NCBI RefSeq assembly: GCF_030731085.1
Contig: NZ_JASNFN010000013.1
Span: forward strand, 1 to 64,000
DNA: 64,000 bases
Origin: Blastococcus carthaginiensis
Lineage (GTDB): Bacteria; Actinomycetota; Actinomycetes; Mycobacteriales; Geodermatophilaceae
Direction: 5' to 3'
How positions within the stretch are numbered: position 1 is the first letter of the stretch; every line of letters begins with the position of its first letter. Both the position numbers and the translations under genes were made by a program. Positions 32,201 through 39,696 of the stretch are shown here, in pieces. A model generated the notes under the pieces. The model was not told the origin of the DNA. It saw nothing but the letters and a program-made list of their open reading frames with translations, and did not search any database.

Positions 32201-33807
32201 GCGCGCGCGGTGAGGGTGTCGGTGACGCGGTCCCAGGTGAGCCGCGGGCGCAGCTCGGCGAAGGCGTCGGAGGGGTAGCGCCCGGCGAGCATGTCGAGGA
32301 CGGCGTGCAGCGCCGACTCCGGCAGCGAGGAGAACGCCGCGGACCGGCGGACCAGCGCCCCGACCTCGTCGACGGTGCGCGGTCGCTCGGAGACGATCGC
32401 GACGATCTGCTGGGCGAGCACGTCGAGCGGGTTGCGCAGGTAGCGGATGGACTCGATGGCGCCGGCCTGCATCCGCTCGGCGACCAGCGCGCACTGCACC
32501 AGGTCGCCGCGGTACTTGGGGAACAGCACCCCGCGGCTGACCGCCCCGACCTGGTGGCCGGCGCGCCCCACCCGCTGCAGGCCGCTGGCGACCGTGGGTG
32601 GCGCCTCGACCTGGACGACCAGGTCGACCGCGCCCATGTCGATGCCGAGCTCGAGGCTGGAGGTCGCGACGACGGCGGGCAGCCGGCCGGACTTCAGCGC
32701 CTCCTCCACGATCGCCCGCTGCTCGCGGGAGACCGAGCCGTGGTGGGCGGCCGCCACCGGCTGGAACGCCTCCGGCAGGCCACCGCCCGAGCCCGCCTGC
32801 GCCATGAGCGCCGCGGCGTTGGTGCCGGGCGGTACCGGCTCGCCGGTCTGCCGCTCGTAGGCCAGCTCGTTGAGCCGGCTGGTCAGCCGCTCGGCGAGCC
32901 GGCGCGAGTTGGCGAAGACGATCGTGCTGCGGTGCGCCTGCACCAGGTCCAGCACCCGCTCCTCGACCGCGGGCCAGATGGAGGTGCGCGGCTGGTTCCC
33001 GGCCGCCGAGCCCTCCAGCTCACCGGTCGGCTGACCGAGCTCGCCCATGTCCTCGACCGGGACGACGACCGAGAGATCCCACCGCTTCGTCGAGCCGGGG
33101 GAGACGATCTGCACCGGGCGCCCGCCCGCGAGGAAGGTCGCGACCTCCTCGATCGGCCGCACGGTGGCCGACAACCCGATCCGCTGCGCCGGCCGCTCGA
33201 GCAGCTCGTCGAGCCGGTCCAGCGAGACGGCCAGGTGCGCGCCGCGCTTGGAGTCGGTGACGGCGTGCACCTCGTCGACGATCACCGTCTCGACCCCGCG
33301 CAGCGCCTCCCGCGCCTGGCTGGTGAGCAGGAGGAACAGCGACTCCGGCGTGGTGATGAGGATGTCGGGCGGCCGTCGCGCGAAGGTGCGCCGCTCGTCG
33401 GCCGGGGTGTCACCGGAGCGGATGCCGACCGTGATCTCCGGCCGGGGCAGCCCGAGCCGCGCGGCGGCCTGGCCGATCCCCGTCAGCGGGGCGCGCAGGT
33501 TGCGCTCGACGTCGACGGCCAGGGCCTTGAGCGGCGAGACGTAGAGCACCCGGCACCGCGTCCGCTCGTCGGCCGGCGGCGTGGCGGCCAGCCGGTCGAG
33601 CGACCAGAGGAACGCGGCCAGCGTCTTGCCCGAGCCGGTGGGCGCCACCACGAGGGCGTGCTCGCCGCTGCTGATCGCCTGCCAGGCACCCTCCTGGGCG
33701 CTCGTCGGCCGCTCGAAGGCGCCGGTGAACCAGGCGCGGGTCGGCTCCGAGAAGCGGGCCAGGGCGCCGGGACCCGAGGAGGGGCCGGAGGTCGGGCGGG
33801 CGGGCAC
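29206..33807 (-). CDS. lhr: Lhr-type ATP-dependent DNA helicase
   Basis: The 1533-residue superfamily 2 helicase matches the size of mycobacterial Lhr (about 1500), a 3'-5' ssDNA translocase induced by DNA damage. The N-terminal motor has Walker A APTGSGKT at 55-62 and DEVH box IVDEVHAVTDSKRGAHLA near 176. Motif III is GLSATVRP, and the C-terminal RecA lobe carries SSLELGIDMGAVDLVVQVE and QRVGRAGHQVG. Then come the winged helix, the DEAD-associated beta-barrel domain (LGDWRLVVHSPFGAQVNAPW), and a long Lhr-specific C-terminal region. GTG at 33807 was chosen; GACACT six bases upstream could be its -10. Confidence 0.95.
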   Translation of the reverse strand: MPARPTSGPSSGPGALARFSEPTRAWFTGAFERPTSAQEGAWQAISSGEHALVVAPTGSGKTLAAFLWSLDRLAATPPADERTRCRVLYVSPLKALAVDVERNLRAPLTGIGQAAARLGLPRPEITVGIRSGDTPADERRTFARRPPDILITTPESLFLLLTSQAREALRGVETVIVDEVHAVTDSKRGAHLAVSLDRLDELLERPAQRIGLSATVRPIEEVATFLAGGRPVQIVSPGSTKRWDLSVVVPVEDMGELGQPTGELEGSAAGNQPRTSIWPAVEERVLDLVQAHRSTIVFANSRRLAERLTSRLNELAYERQTGEPVPPGTNAAALMAQAGSGGGLPEAFQPVAAAHHGSVSREQRAIVEEALKSGRLPAVVATSSLELGIDMGAVDLVVQVEAPPTVASGLQRVGRAGHQVGAVSRGVLFPKYRGDLVQCALVAERMQAGAIESIRYLRNPLDVLAQQIVAIVSERPRTVDEVGALVRRSAAFSSLPESALHAVLDMLAGRYPSDAFAELRPRLTWDRVTDTLTARAGAQRLAVTSGGTIPDRGLFGVFLVGGEGTGGRRVGELDEEMVYESRTGDVFLLGSSSWRIEEITHDRVLVTPAPGQPGKMPFWHGDAPGRPLELGRALGAFLREVGSATPEAGLERARAAGLDEWGAANLAAYLAEQKAATGHLPDDRTLLVERFRDELGDWRLVVHSPFGAQVNAPWALVLAARLRERYGVDVASMHSDDGIVLRLPDTTGEPPEGDLAVLDPDDVEREVTAEVGSSALFASRFRECAARALLLPRRDPRRRTPLWQQRQRAAQLLGVASEFSSFPITLEAAREVLQDVYDVPGLIELMRDVRARRVRVVDVQTQAASPFAQSLLFGYVGQFLYEGDAPLAERRAQALALDTGLLAELLGRSELRELLDAEAITEIEAELQRLPQPRHPRDVDGAGDLLRVVGDLTAVEAARRGVPQEWLDELVAARRALVVRIAGEERFVAIEDAGRLRDALGTALPVGVPEVFTEPVADPLGDLVGRYARTHGPFQPAEAATRLGLGVAVVTATVQRLTATGRLVSGEFRPGGTGQEWCDAEVLRSVRRRSLARLRQEVEPVPTGTLARFTPSWQAVGSRLRGADGVLAVVEQLAGALVPASALESLVLPARVRDYSPAMLDELTSAGEVLWAGAGGLPGGDGWISLVPADLAPLLLPEQLEVAGEGQPVLDLLAGGQAMFFRGLSDALGATDDAALADLVWDLVWSGALTNDTLAPLRTRLGGGGTHKRAAAPRVTRSRYGRPRLSRAAMPTRSGPPTVAGRWSRLPGREANATRRTTARAEALLERHGVLTRGAVMAEQVAGGFSAVYPVLRAFEENGRARRGYFVETLGAAQFGTPGSVDRLRSFASPDRVPAGAVVLAATDPANVYGAALPWPERPGSEDAAVDLGEGTGGGRKSGHRAGRKAGALVVLVDGDLVLYVERGGKTLLSWTEDEQVLKEAATALSGAVSAGALGRMVVQKADGASVHESTPLSNALQAAGFAATPRGLRLRG

Positions 33808-33895
33808 GCGCTCAGTGTCCCCGCCGTGTACGACACTTCGCTGGTCGGCGGGGACGCCGGCGGGCGGGAACCACCCGCCCGGGGAGGGAGCGCAC

Positions 33896-35173
33896 GTGGG
33901 ACCGCTGCAGCAGCCCGAGGTCACGGTCGACGTCGCCCGCGTGCAGCGCCGCACGCTGGGCGTCCTCAGCGGCGGCGTGGCGCTGGCGGGGCTCGGCGTC
34001 ACCGTCGGGATCACGGCCGGCGGGCTGCTGGCCCGCGACGTCGCCGGGACCGACTCCGCGGCCGGCCTCGGGCAGACCGCCGGCGTCCTGGGTGCGGCGG
34101 TCCTGGCGGTACCGCTGGCCCGGATCAGCGACGGTGCCGGCCGGCGGACGGGGCTGGCCGTCGGCTACGGCATCAGCGTGGTCGGCGCGGTGCTGACCGT
34201 CGTCGCGGCGGCGGCGTCGTCCCTGCTCCTGCTGCTCTGCGGGCTCTTCCTGTTCGGTGCCGCCACGGCGTGCGGCCTGCAGTCGCGCTACGCCGCCGCC
34301 GACCTGGCCGAGCCCGAGCGCCGCGGCAGGTCGCTCTCCCTGGTCGTGTGGGCCACGACGGTGGGCTCCGTCGTCGGCCCCAACCTGGCCGCGCCCGGTG
34401 CCGAGCTCGGCGAGGCGCTGGGGCTGCCCGCGCTCGGCGGCGTCTTCGTGGTGTCGGCGATCGTGTTCGGGCTGGTGGCGGCCGGTTTCCTCCTGCTGCT
34501 GCGCCCCGACCCGCTGCTGCTGGCCCGGTCGCTCGGCGGGGGCGGCGACGGTCCCCGGCCGCGGCGGGCCACCGGTACGGCCCTGCGCGCGGTGTGGGCG
34601 ACCCAGGCCGGGCGGCTCGGGATCACCTCGGTCGTGGTCGCCCACTCCGTGATGGTCGGCGTGATGGTGATGACGCCGGTGCACATGGGGCACGCCGGCG
34701 GCCCCGAGGGGACGGTGCTGCGCCTGGTCGGTCTGGTCATCAGCGTGCACGTCGCCGGGATGTACCTGTTCTCCCCGCTGGTCGGGATGCTCGCCGACCG
34801 GGTGGGCGCGCCGTCGGTCGTGGCCCTGGGGGCCGGGCTGCTGCTGGCCGCCGCGGCGGTGGCGGGGACGGCGGCGCCCGCGGACTCGGTGCAGCTCGGC
34901 GCCGGGCTGCTGCTGCTCGGCCTGGGCTGGTCGTGCGGTCTGATCGCGGGATCCGCGCTCGTCACGTCATCGGTGGGGCCGGAGCTGCGGCCGACCGCGC
35001 AGGGCGGCACCGACATGCTCATGGGCCTCGGGGCGGCGCTGGCCGGGGTGGTCGGCGGCCCGCTGCTGGCCTGGGGCGGGTTCGGCCTGGTGTCCGGCGT
35101 CTCCGCGGCGCTGGTGCTGCCGCTGGTCGTGGTGTGGCTGGGCGCGCGGGTCAGCGCCCGCGGTAGTTCCTGA
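33896..35173 (+). CDS. Major facilitator superfamily transporter
   Basis: The 425-residue membrane protein has about 12 predicted helices. The cytoplasmic loop motif ARISDGAGRRTGL appears between helices 2 and 3, and GMLADRVGAPSVVALGAG after helix 8; these are the typical MFS motif A positions. The substrate is unknown; drug efflux is a reasonable guess only. GTG at 33896 has a GGGGAGGGAG ribosome site. It diverges from lhr by 88 bp. Confidence 0.88.
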   Translation: MGPLQQPEVTVDVARVQRRTLGVLSGGVALAGLGVTVGITAGGLLARDVAGTDSAAGLGQTAGVLGAAVLAVPLARISDGAGRRTGLAVGYGISVVGAVLTVVAAAASSLLLLLCGLFLFGAATACGLQSRYAAADLAEPERRGRSLSLVVWATTVGSVVGPNLAAPGAELGEALGLPALGGVFVVSAIVFGLVAAGFLLLLRPDPLLLARSLGGGGDGPRPRRATGTALRAVWATQAGRLGITSVVVAHSVMVGVMVMTPVHMGHAGGPEGTVLRLVGLVISVHVAGMYLFSPLVGMLADRVGAPSVVALGAGLLLAAAAVAGTAAPADSVQLGAGLLLLGLGWSCGLIAGSALVTSSVGPELRPTAQGGTDMLMGLGAALAGVVGGPLLAWGGFGLVSGVSAALVLPLVVVWLGARVSARGSS

Positions 35174-35261
35174 TCAGCAGCACGATCAGCGTGACGAGCG
35201 CGACCACGATGCCGATCTCGAGGACGGTGTCGAGCGTCGCGGAGCCGGTGCCCGGGATCAT
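35151..35261 (-). CDS. Possible small single-pass membrane protein
   Basis: The 36-codon frame starts at ATG 35261 and encodes a short polar N-terminus, one hydrophobic helix (LEIGIVVALVTLIVLLIRN) and a basic end, NYRGR. It overlaps the 3' end of the convergent MFS gene by 23 bp. The clear membrane segment and charge distribution suggest a real small protein, but there is no family match I can name. Confidence 0.4.
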   Translation of the reverse strand: MIPGTGSATLDTVLEIGIVVALVTLIVLLIRNYRGR

Positions 35262-35306
35262 GCGCCGAGCGTAGGACGGCAGCGGCGCGCGCGGGTGCGG
35301 ACGGGT

Positions 35307-35312
35307 TAGCGT
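35307..35312 (+). promoter_or_regulatory. Leaderless -10 element of DUF3046 gene
   Basis: TAGCGT ends six bases before the GTG at 35319. Confidence 0.6.
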
Positions 35313-35318
35313 CGGGGT

Positions 35319-35513
35319 GTGCGCCTGCAGGAGTTCTGGTCCCGGCTGGACGGTCAGTTCGGGCCGATGCGCGCCCAGAGCGTCGCTCGCGACCACGTGT
35401 TCTCCGACCTCGGCGGGCGCACGGCGCTGGACGCCATCGAGGCCGGCCTGCCCGTGCGCAAGGTGTGGCTGGCCGTCTGCGAGGCCTTCGACGTGCCGGC
35501 CAAGGATCGCTGA
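35319..35513 (+). CDS. DUF3046 family protein
   Basis: The 64-residue cytoplasmic protein (MRLQEFWSRLDGQFGP ... GLPVRKVWLAVCEAFDVP) belongs to DUF3046, found next to recA throughout Actinobacteria. The function is unknown; genomic linkage suggests a link to recombination or SOS. The family has a conserved tryptophan-rich start and VRKVWLAVCEAF, both present. Confidence 0.9.
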   Translation: MRLQEFWSRLDGQFGPMRAQSVARDHVFSDLGGRTALDAIEAGLPVRKVWLAVCEAFDVPAKDR

Positions 35514-35554
35514 GCACCGACCGGGTTCCAGGCCCGGCGTGTCGGCCTGGCGAT

Positions 35555-35568
35555 CGAACAAGTGTTCG
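35555..35568. promoter_or_regulatory. LexA box upstream of recA
   Basis: CGAACAAGTGTTCG is a perfect match to the actinobacterial/Gram-positive SOS consensus CGAAC-N4-GTTCG. It lies 123 bp before the recA start. The identical 14-mer occurs at 52409-52422 beside lexA. Confidence 0.92.
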
Positions 35569-35628
35569 GCCTACTGTGGCGTCCACAGGGCGGCCGGTTC
35601 TCCCCAGCCCGCCCCGGAACCCGAAAAC

Positions 35629-35650
35629 TGTCGGTGCCTCGCCCTAGCGT
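35629..35650 (+). promoter_or_regulatory. RecA-independent damage promoter (PafBC type) of recA
   Basis: TGTCGGTG, 8 bases, then TAGCGT fits the mycobacterial RecA-NDp consensus TTGTCRGTG-N8-TAnnnT. It implies initiation near 35657, about 35 bp before the recA ATG. Confidence 0.75.
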
Positions 35651-35690
35651 CGGTCCCGACCCGCTTCTCGCGAACCGAAGGTGACGCACC

Positions 35691-36728
35691 ATGGCAGCAA
35701 CGCTCGACCGCGACAAGGCCCTCGACATGGCCCTCGCCCAGATCGACAAGCAGTTCGGCAAGGGCTCGGTCATGCGGCTGGGCGACGAGGCCGCCCAGGC
35801 GATCAAGGTCATCCCGACCGGTTCGATCGCCCTCGACATCGCCCTCGGCATCGGCGGTCTCCCGCGCGGCCGGGTCGTCGAGGTCTACGGGCCGGAGTCC
35901 TCCGGCAAGACCACGGTCGCCCTGCACGCGGTGGCCAACGCGCAGGCCAACGGCGGTATCGCCGCCTTCATCGACGCCGAGCACGCGCTCGACCCGGAGT
36001 ACGCCCGCGCCATCGGCGTGGACACCGACGCCCTCCTGGTCAGCCAGCCCGACACCGGTGAGCAGGCCCTCGAGATCGCCGACATGCTGATCCGCTCCGG
36101 CGCGCTCGACATCATCGTCATCGACTCCGTGGCCGCCCTGGTGCCCCGCGCCGAGATCGAGGGCGAGATGGGTGACAGCCACGTGGGTCTGCAGGCCCGC
36201 CTGATGAGCCAGGCGCTGCGGAAGATCACCGGCGCGCTCAGCAACTCCGGGACGACTGCGATCTTCATCAACCAGCTGCGCGAGAAGGTCGGCGTGGTCT
36301 ACGGCTCGCCCGAGGTCACCACCGGTGGTCGCGCGCTGAAGTTCTACTCGTCGGTCCGGCTCGACGTCCGCCGTATCGAGACCCTCAAGCAGGGCACCGA
36401 CGCGATCGGCAGCCGCACGCGCATCAAGGTCGTCAAGAACAAGGTGGCCGCACCCTTCAAGCAGGCCGAGCTCGACATCCTCTGGGGTCAGGGCTTCAGC
36501 CGCGAGGGCGGCATCGTCGACGCCGGTGTCGAGCAGGGCTTCGTGAAGAAGTCCGGCGCTTGGTACACCTACGAGGGCGATCAGCTGGGCCAGGGCAAGG
36601 AGAACGTCCGCAACTTCCTGCGGGACAACCCCGACCTGGCCGACGAGATCGAGAAGAAGGTCAAGGAGAAGCTCGGCATCGGCCCGAAGCTCGACGCCCC
36701 GGCGCCGGTCGACGCCCCCGACTTCTGA
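35691..36728 (+). CDS. recA: Recombinase RecA
   Basis: RecA forms ATP-dependent filaments for strand exchange and stimulates LexA self-cleavage. The 345-residue protein has Walker A GPESSGKTT at 67-75, Walker B IIVIDSVAALVP, loop L1 EGEMGDSHVGLQARLMSQAL, and loop L2 FINQLREKVGVVYGSPEVTTGG. There is no intein, unlike M. tuberculosis. ATG at 35691 follows a GAAGGTG ribosome site. A LexA box and a separate PafBC-type promoter lie upstream, so dual damage control is expected. recX follows after 7 bp. Confidence 0.98.
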   Translation: MAATLDRDKALDMALAQIDKQFGKGSVMRLGDEAAQAIKVIPTGSIALDIALGIGGLPRGRVVEVYGPESSGKTTVALHAVANAQANGGIAAFIDAEHALDPEYARAIGVDTDALLVSQPDTGEQALEIADMLIRSGALDIIVIDSVAALVPRAEIEGEMGDSHVGLQARLMSQALRKITGALSNSGTTAIFINQLREKVGVVYGSPEVTTGGRALKFYSSVRLDVRRIETLKQGTDAIGSRTRIKVVKNKVAAPFKQAELDILWGQGFSREGGIVDAGVEQGFVKKSGAWYTYEGDQLGQGKENVRNFLRDNPDLADEIEKKVKEKLGIGPKLDAPAPVDAPDF

Positions 36729-36735
36729 CCTGCCG

Positions 36736-37389
36736 GTGGACGAACGGCCACCGACCCGCCGGCGCGGCTTCGGGGACACCCGGGCCGCCCGGCGGTCGCG
36801 GACGCCGGGCGGCGACGAGCCCCTGACCCCGGACGTCGCCCCCGGTTCCCCGGAGGACGAGTCCGGTGACCCCGAACAGGTCGCGCGGAACATCTGCCTG
36901 CGCGCTCTGACAGGGGCACCGAAGACCCGGCGGCAGCTCGCGGACCTCCTCGCCGAGCGCGGGGTGCCCGACGACGCCGCCGAGGCCGTGCTCGACCGGT
37001 TCACCGAGGTGGGGCTCATCGACGACGCGTCCTTCGCCCGGGCGTGGGTCAGCAGCCGGCAGGCCGGCCGGGGGCTCGCCCGGCGGGCGCTCTCCGCCGA
37101 GCTGCGCGCCAAGGGTGTCGACCCCGAGACCGCCGCGGAGGCAGTCCAGCTGGTCGACGACGACGACGAGCGGGAGGCGGCCCGCCGACTGGTGGAGCGC
37201 CGGGCGCCGGGGATGCGCCGGCTGGACCGCCAGACGGCCACCCGCCGGCTGATGGGCATGCTGGCCCGCAAGGGCTACAACGGCGGCCTGGCGGCTGCCG
37301 TGGTCCGCGAGGTCCTCGACGAGCTCGGCGCTGCAGAGGATGCCGACGACCCGCTCGCCGAGTTCGACGAGGAGAGCGCGCTCCCCTGA
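36736..37389 (+). CDS. recX: Regulatory protein RecX
   Basis: RecX caps or modulates RecA filaments. The 217-residue protein has an acidic, low-complexity N-terminus (about 45 residues). Three-helix RecX repeats follow: ICLRALTGAPKTRRQLADLL, GLIDDASFARAWVSSRQAGRGLARRAL, and TRRLMGMLARKGYNGGLA. The GTG lies 7 bp after recA, so they form an operon. A strong terminator follows. Confidence 0.95.
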   Translation: MDERPPTRRRGFGDTRAARRSRTPGGDEPLTPDVAPGSPEDESGDPEQVARNICLRALTGAPKTRRQLADLLAERGVPDDAAEAVLDRFTEVGLIDDASFARAWVSSRQAGRGLARRALSAELRAKGVDPETAAEAVQLVDDDDEREAARRLVERRAPGMRRLDRQTATRRLMGMLARKGYNGGLAAAVVREVLDELGAAEDADDPLAEFDEESALP

Positions 37390-37413
37390 GCGGCCGCACC
37401 TGGCCCGACGTGC

Positions 37414-37448
37414 CACGAGGCGGCCCGGATGCTCCGGGCCGCCTCGTG
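37414..37448. terminator. recA-recX terminator, bidirectional
   Basis: A perfect 16-bp stem (37414-37429 with 37433-37448, arm CACGAGGCGGCCCGGA) with a 3-nt loop is followed by TCGTCTCTTCCC. It separates the convergent recX and 37463-37933 genes. Confidence 0.9.
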
Positions 37449-37462
37449 TCGTCTCTTCCCGC

Positions 37463-37933
37463 TCAGCCGGTGGCGAGCCAGGCGGTCACGTCGACGGCCA
37501 GCCCGTCGGGGGCCTCCTCGTCGTCCACCAGCCAGGCCGGGTCCCGGTGCTGGCCGTCGGCGAGCCACCGGGTGATCTCGGCGTCGAGCTCGTCGGTCTC
37601 CGGAGCGCCCGGCCGCCGCCGTTCCCCGACGAAGGTCAGGTCGGACTCGGCGCCGTCGGCGTAACGGAACACCACCCGGCAGCGGGAACGCCGGTGCCGG
37701 GCCGGCGGCACGACCTCCCGCACGACGGCGCTCTCCGCCCCGGCCGCGTCGGTGAACGCAGCCGCGGCGGCGCGCAGCCGGGCCACGAACTCCTGGCCGG
37801 CGTCGAGCCGGGCGGTCGCGTCGAGGACGGCCGGGGCGGCCGCCTGCTCGGCGGACGCCTCGTCAGCGGTCGGGATCGTCTCGGCAGAGGTCCGGGGGAC
37901 CGGGGGCAGGTTGCGGCGACCCGCCGCGTGCAT
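37463..37933 (-). CDS. Hypothetical protein
   Basis: The 156-residue protein has no family I can name. It has an alanine-rich N-terminal third. The C-terminal part has beta-strand character: SRCRVVFRYADGAESDLTFVGE then DAEITRWLADGQHRDPAWLV. It is acidic and soluble with no signal peptide. ATG at 37933 is preferred over 37942 because GGAG sits five bases upstream of it, as for hflX. Confidence 0.7.
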   Translation of the reverse strand: MHAAGRRNLPPVPRTSAETIPTADEASAEQAAAPAVLDATARLDAGQEFVARLRAAAAAFTDAAGAESAVVREVVPPARHRRSRCRVVFRYADGAESDLTFVGERRRPGAPETDELDAEITRWLADGQHRDPAWLVDDEEAPDGLAVDVTAWLATG

Positions 37934-38057
37934 CGTCTCCATCCTGAGGAGAAGTCTCGCGACCGTTCCGCTCGGTGGCCGTCCGGCGCGCCCGGCTGGG
38001 ACGAGTGAGTCGGACGAGAACGGCCTGGTCAGGGCGGCGACGCCTGGCAGCGGTCGT

Positions 38058-38954
38058 TCAGGCGCCGTCGCGGACAGGCACCAGGTCGTCGCCGCCGGTG
38101 GCCTTGGCCGTCGACCCGCGGGACTGGCGGGCCTGCACCCACTGGGCTAGCCGCCCGAGCGTGTAGTTGATGGCGATGTAGAGCAGCGCGACGACGGTGA
38201 AGGTCTGGATCGGGTTGTCCAGGTTCCGGATGATGCTCTCGCCCTGGCTCAGCAGCTCGTCGAAGTTGGCCACGAAGACCACCAGCGAGGTGTCCTTCAG
38301 CACGACCACCAGCTGGCTGATGATCGCCGGCAGCATGACGCGGAACGCCTGCGGCAGCAGAATCAACCGCATGGCCTGCCCGTTGGTGAGGCCGGTGGCC
38401 AGGGCGGCTTCGCGCTGCCCGCGGGGCAGCGAGGCAACCCCCGCGCGGACGACCTCCGCGAAGATGACCATGTTGTATGCCGTCAGCCCGATGATCAGGC
38501 CCCAGAACACCTGGCCACCCGGCCATCCGCTCAGGTCCACGCCCACGTCGGGCAGTGCCCGGACGCTCAGGTACACGAGGACGACGACCGGCAGGCCGCG
38601 GAACACCTCGACGACCCCGATGAGCGGGATGCGGGCGTACCGGCCCAGGGAGAGGCGCGCGACGGCGATGAGCGTGCCGATCACCACCGACAGCGTCATC
38701 GCGACGAGGGCGGCCTTGATGGTGTTGAGCACGCCCTCGCCGATGACTCCCCAGACCAGCTCGAAGTTCTCGTTGCCGGGGTTGATCAACGGCCCCCAGA
38801 GCTCCATGGAGAACTGGTCCCGGCCGGCCAGGCGCAGCACCACCACGACGGCGAGGGCGATCAGGAAAAGGCCCCCGACGACCGTGCCGATCGCCGTCCG
38901 GCGGCGGGCCTTCGGGCCCTGCGCGTCGAAGAGCACGGTCTCCTGCTGGCTCAT
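38058..38954 (-). CDS. gluD: Glutamate-type ABC transporter permease GluD
   Basis: The 298-residue permease belongs to the His/Glu/Gln (HisMQ) family. It has an N-terminal membrane helix after KARRRTAIGT, then the core with VVEVFRGLPVVVLVYLSVRA. The EAA-loop motif is EVVRAGVASLPRGQREAALATGL with QAMRLILLPQAFRVMLP, which contacts the ATPase. The ATG overlaps the gluC stop (ATGA). It is the last gene of a gluA-gluB-gluC-gluD operon, as in Corynebacterium where the same operon adjoins recX and miaB. Confidence 0.9.
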   Translation of the reverse strand: MSQQETVLFDAQGPKARRRTAIGTVVGGLFLIALAVVVVLRLAGRDQFSMELWGPLINPGNENFELVWGVIGEGVLNTIKAALVAMTLSVVIGTLIAVARLSLGRYARIPLIGVVEVFRGLPVVVLVYLSVRALPDVGVDLSGWPGGQVFWGLIIGLTAYNMVIFAEVVRAGVASLPRGQREAALATGLTNGQAMRLILLPQAFRVMLPAIISQLVVVLKDTSLVVFVANFDELLSQGESIIRNLDNPIQTFTVVALLYIAINYTLGRLAQWVQARQSRGSTAKATGGDDLVPVRDGA

Positions 38955-39601
38955 CGCGCGATCGCCACCTTCCGCTCGATGATCTGCAGGACCGCGCCGG
39001 CCGGGAGGGTGATGAGCAGGAAGCCGATGGCCACGCCGAGGAAGATCGGCAGCGTCTCGAAGCCCCGGGCGCTGGTCAGGGTCTGCCCGGTGCTCCACAG
39101 GTCACCGCCGACGCCGAAGGCGCCCACCACGGCGGAGTTCTTGAACATCGCGATGATCACGCTGCCCAGCGGCGGCACCACCGTGCGCAGGGCCTGGGGC
39201 AGGACGACGAAGCGCAGGCTCTGGGAGAAGTTCAGGCCGATCGAGCGGGCCGCCTCCGCCTGGCCGGCGGACACCGAGTTGATGCCCGAGCGGATGGCCT
39301 CGCAGACGAACGCGGACGTATAGAGGACCAGACCCAGGACACCGAAGAAGTAGAACGTCCGGTTGATGCCCAGTTCGGGCAGGCCGAAGGCGCAGAAGAA
39401 CAGCACCACCGACAGCGGGGTGTTGCGGAAGGTCGACACCCAGAAGGTGCCGAAGGCGCGCAGCGGCGGGACGGGGGAGACCCGGAAGGCCGCGATCAGC
39501 GTGCCGAGAAGCAGCGAGCCGATCATGGCCACCACGATGATGCTCAGCGACGTCAGGAAGCCGTCGACGTACAGGTCGAGGTTCTCGATGACCGGGCTCA
39601 C
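38951..39601 (-). CDS. gluC: Glutamate-type ABC transporter permease GluC
   Basis: The 216-residue HisMQ-type permease has about five helices. The EAA loop is EAIRSGINSVSAGQAEAARSIGL followed by FVVLPQALRTVVPPLG. TFRNTPLSVVLFFCAFGLPELG is the typical start of the transport core. GTG at 39601 has GAGGGGGG upstream. It pairs with GluD as a heterodimeric channel. Confidence 0.9.
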   Translation of the reverse strand: MSPVIENLDLYVDGFLTSLSIIVVAMIGSLLLGTLIAAFRVSPVPPLRAFGTFWVSTFRNTPLSVVLFFCAFGLPELGINRTFYFFGVLGLVLYTSAFVCEAIRSGINSVSAGQAEAARSIGLNFSQSLRFVVLPQALRTVVPPLGSVIIAMFKNSAVVGAFGVGGDLWSTGQTLTSARGFETLPIFLGVAIGFLLITLPAGAVLQIIERKVAIAR

Positions 39602-39647
39602 GTACCCCCCTCAGTGCCAACGGTGACGGTGCCGCGCTGCGGCCGTC

Positions 39648-39682
39648 AGCGACCGGCCGGCCGTCGTGGCCGGCCGGTCGCT
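39648..39682 (-). terminator. Intra-operon hairpin between gluB and gluC
   Basis: A perfect 15-bp GC stem (39648-39662 with 39668-39682) with a GTCGT loop lies in the 95-bp gluB-gluC gap. Such hairpins commonly stabilise or partly terminate the message after the binding-protein gene, giving more binding protein than permease. Confidence 0.75.
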
Positions 39683-39696
39683 GGTGGGACGGACGA

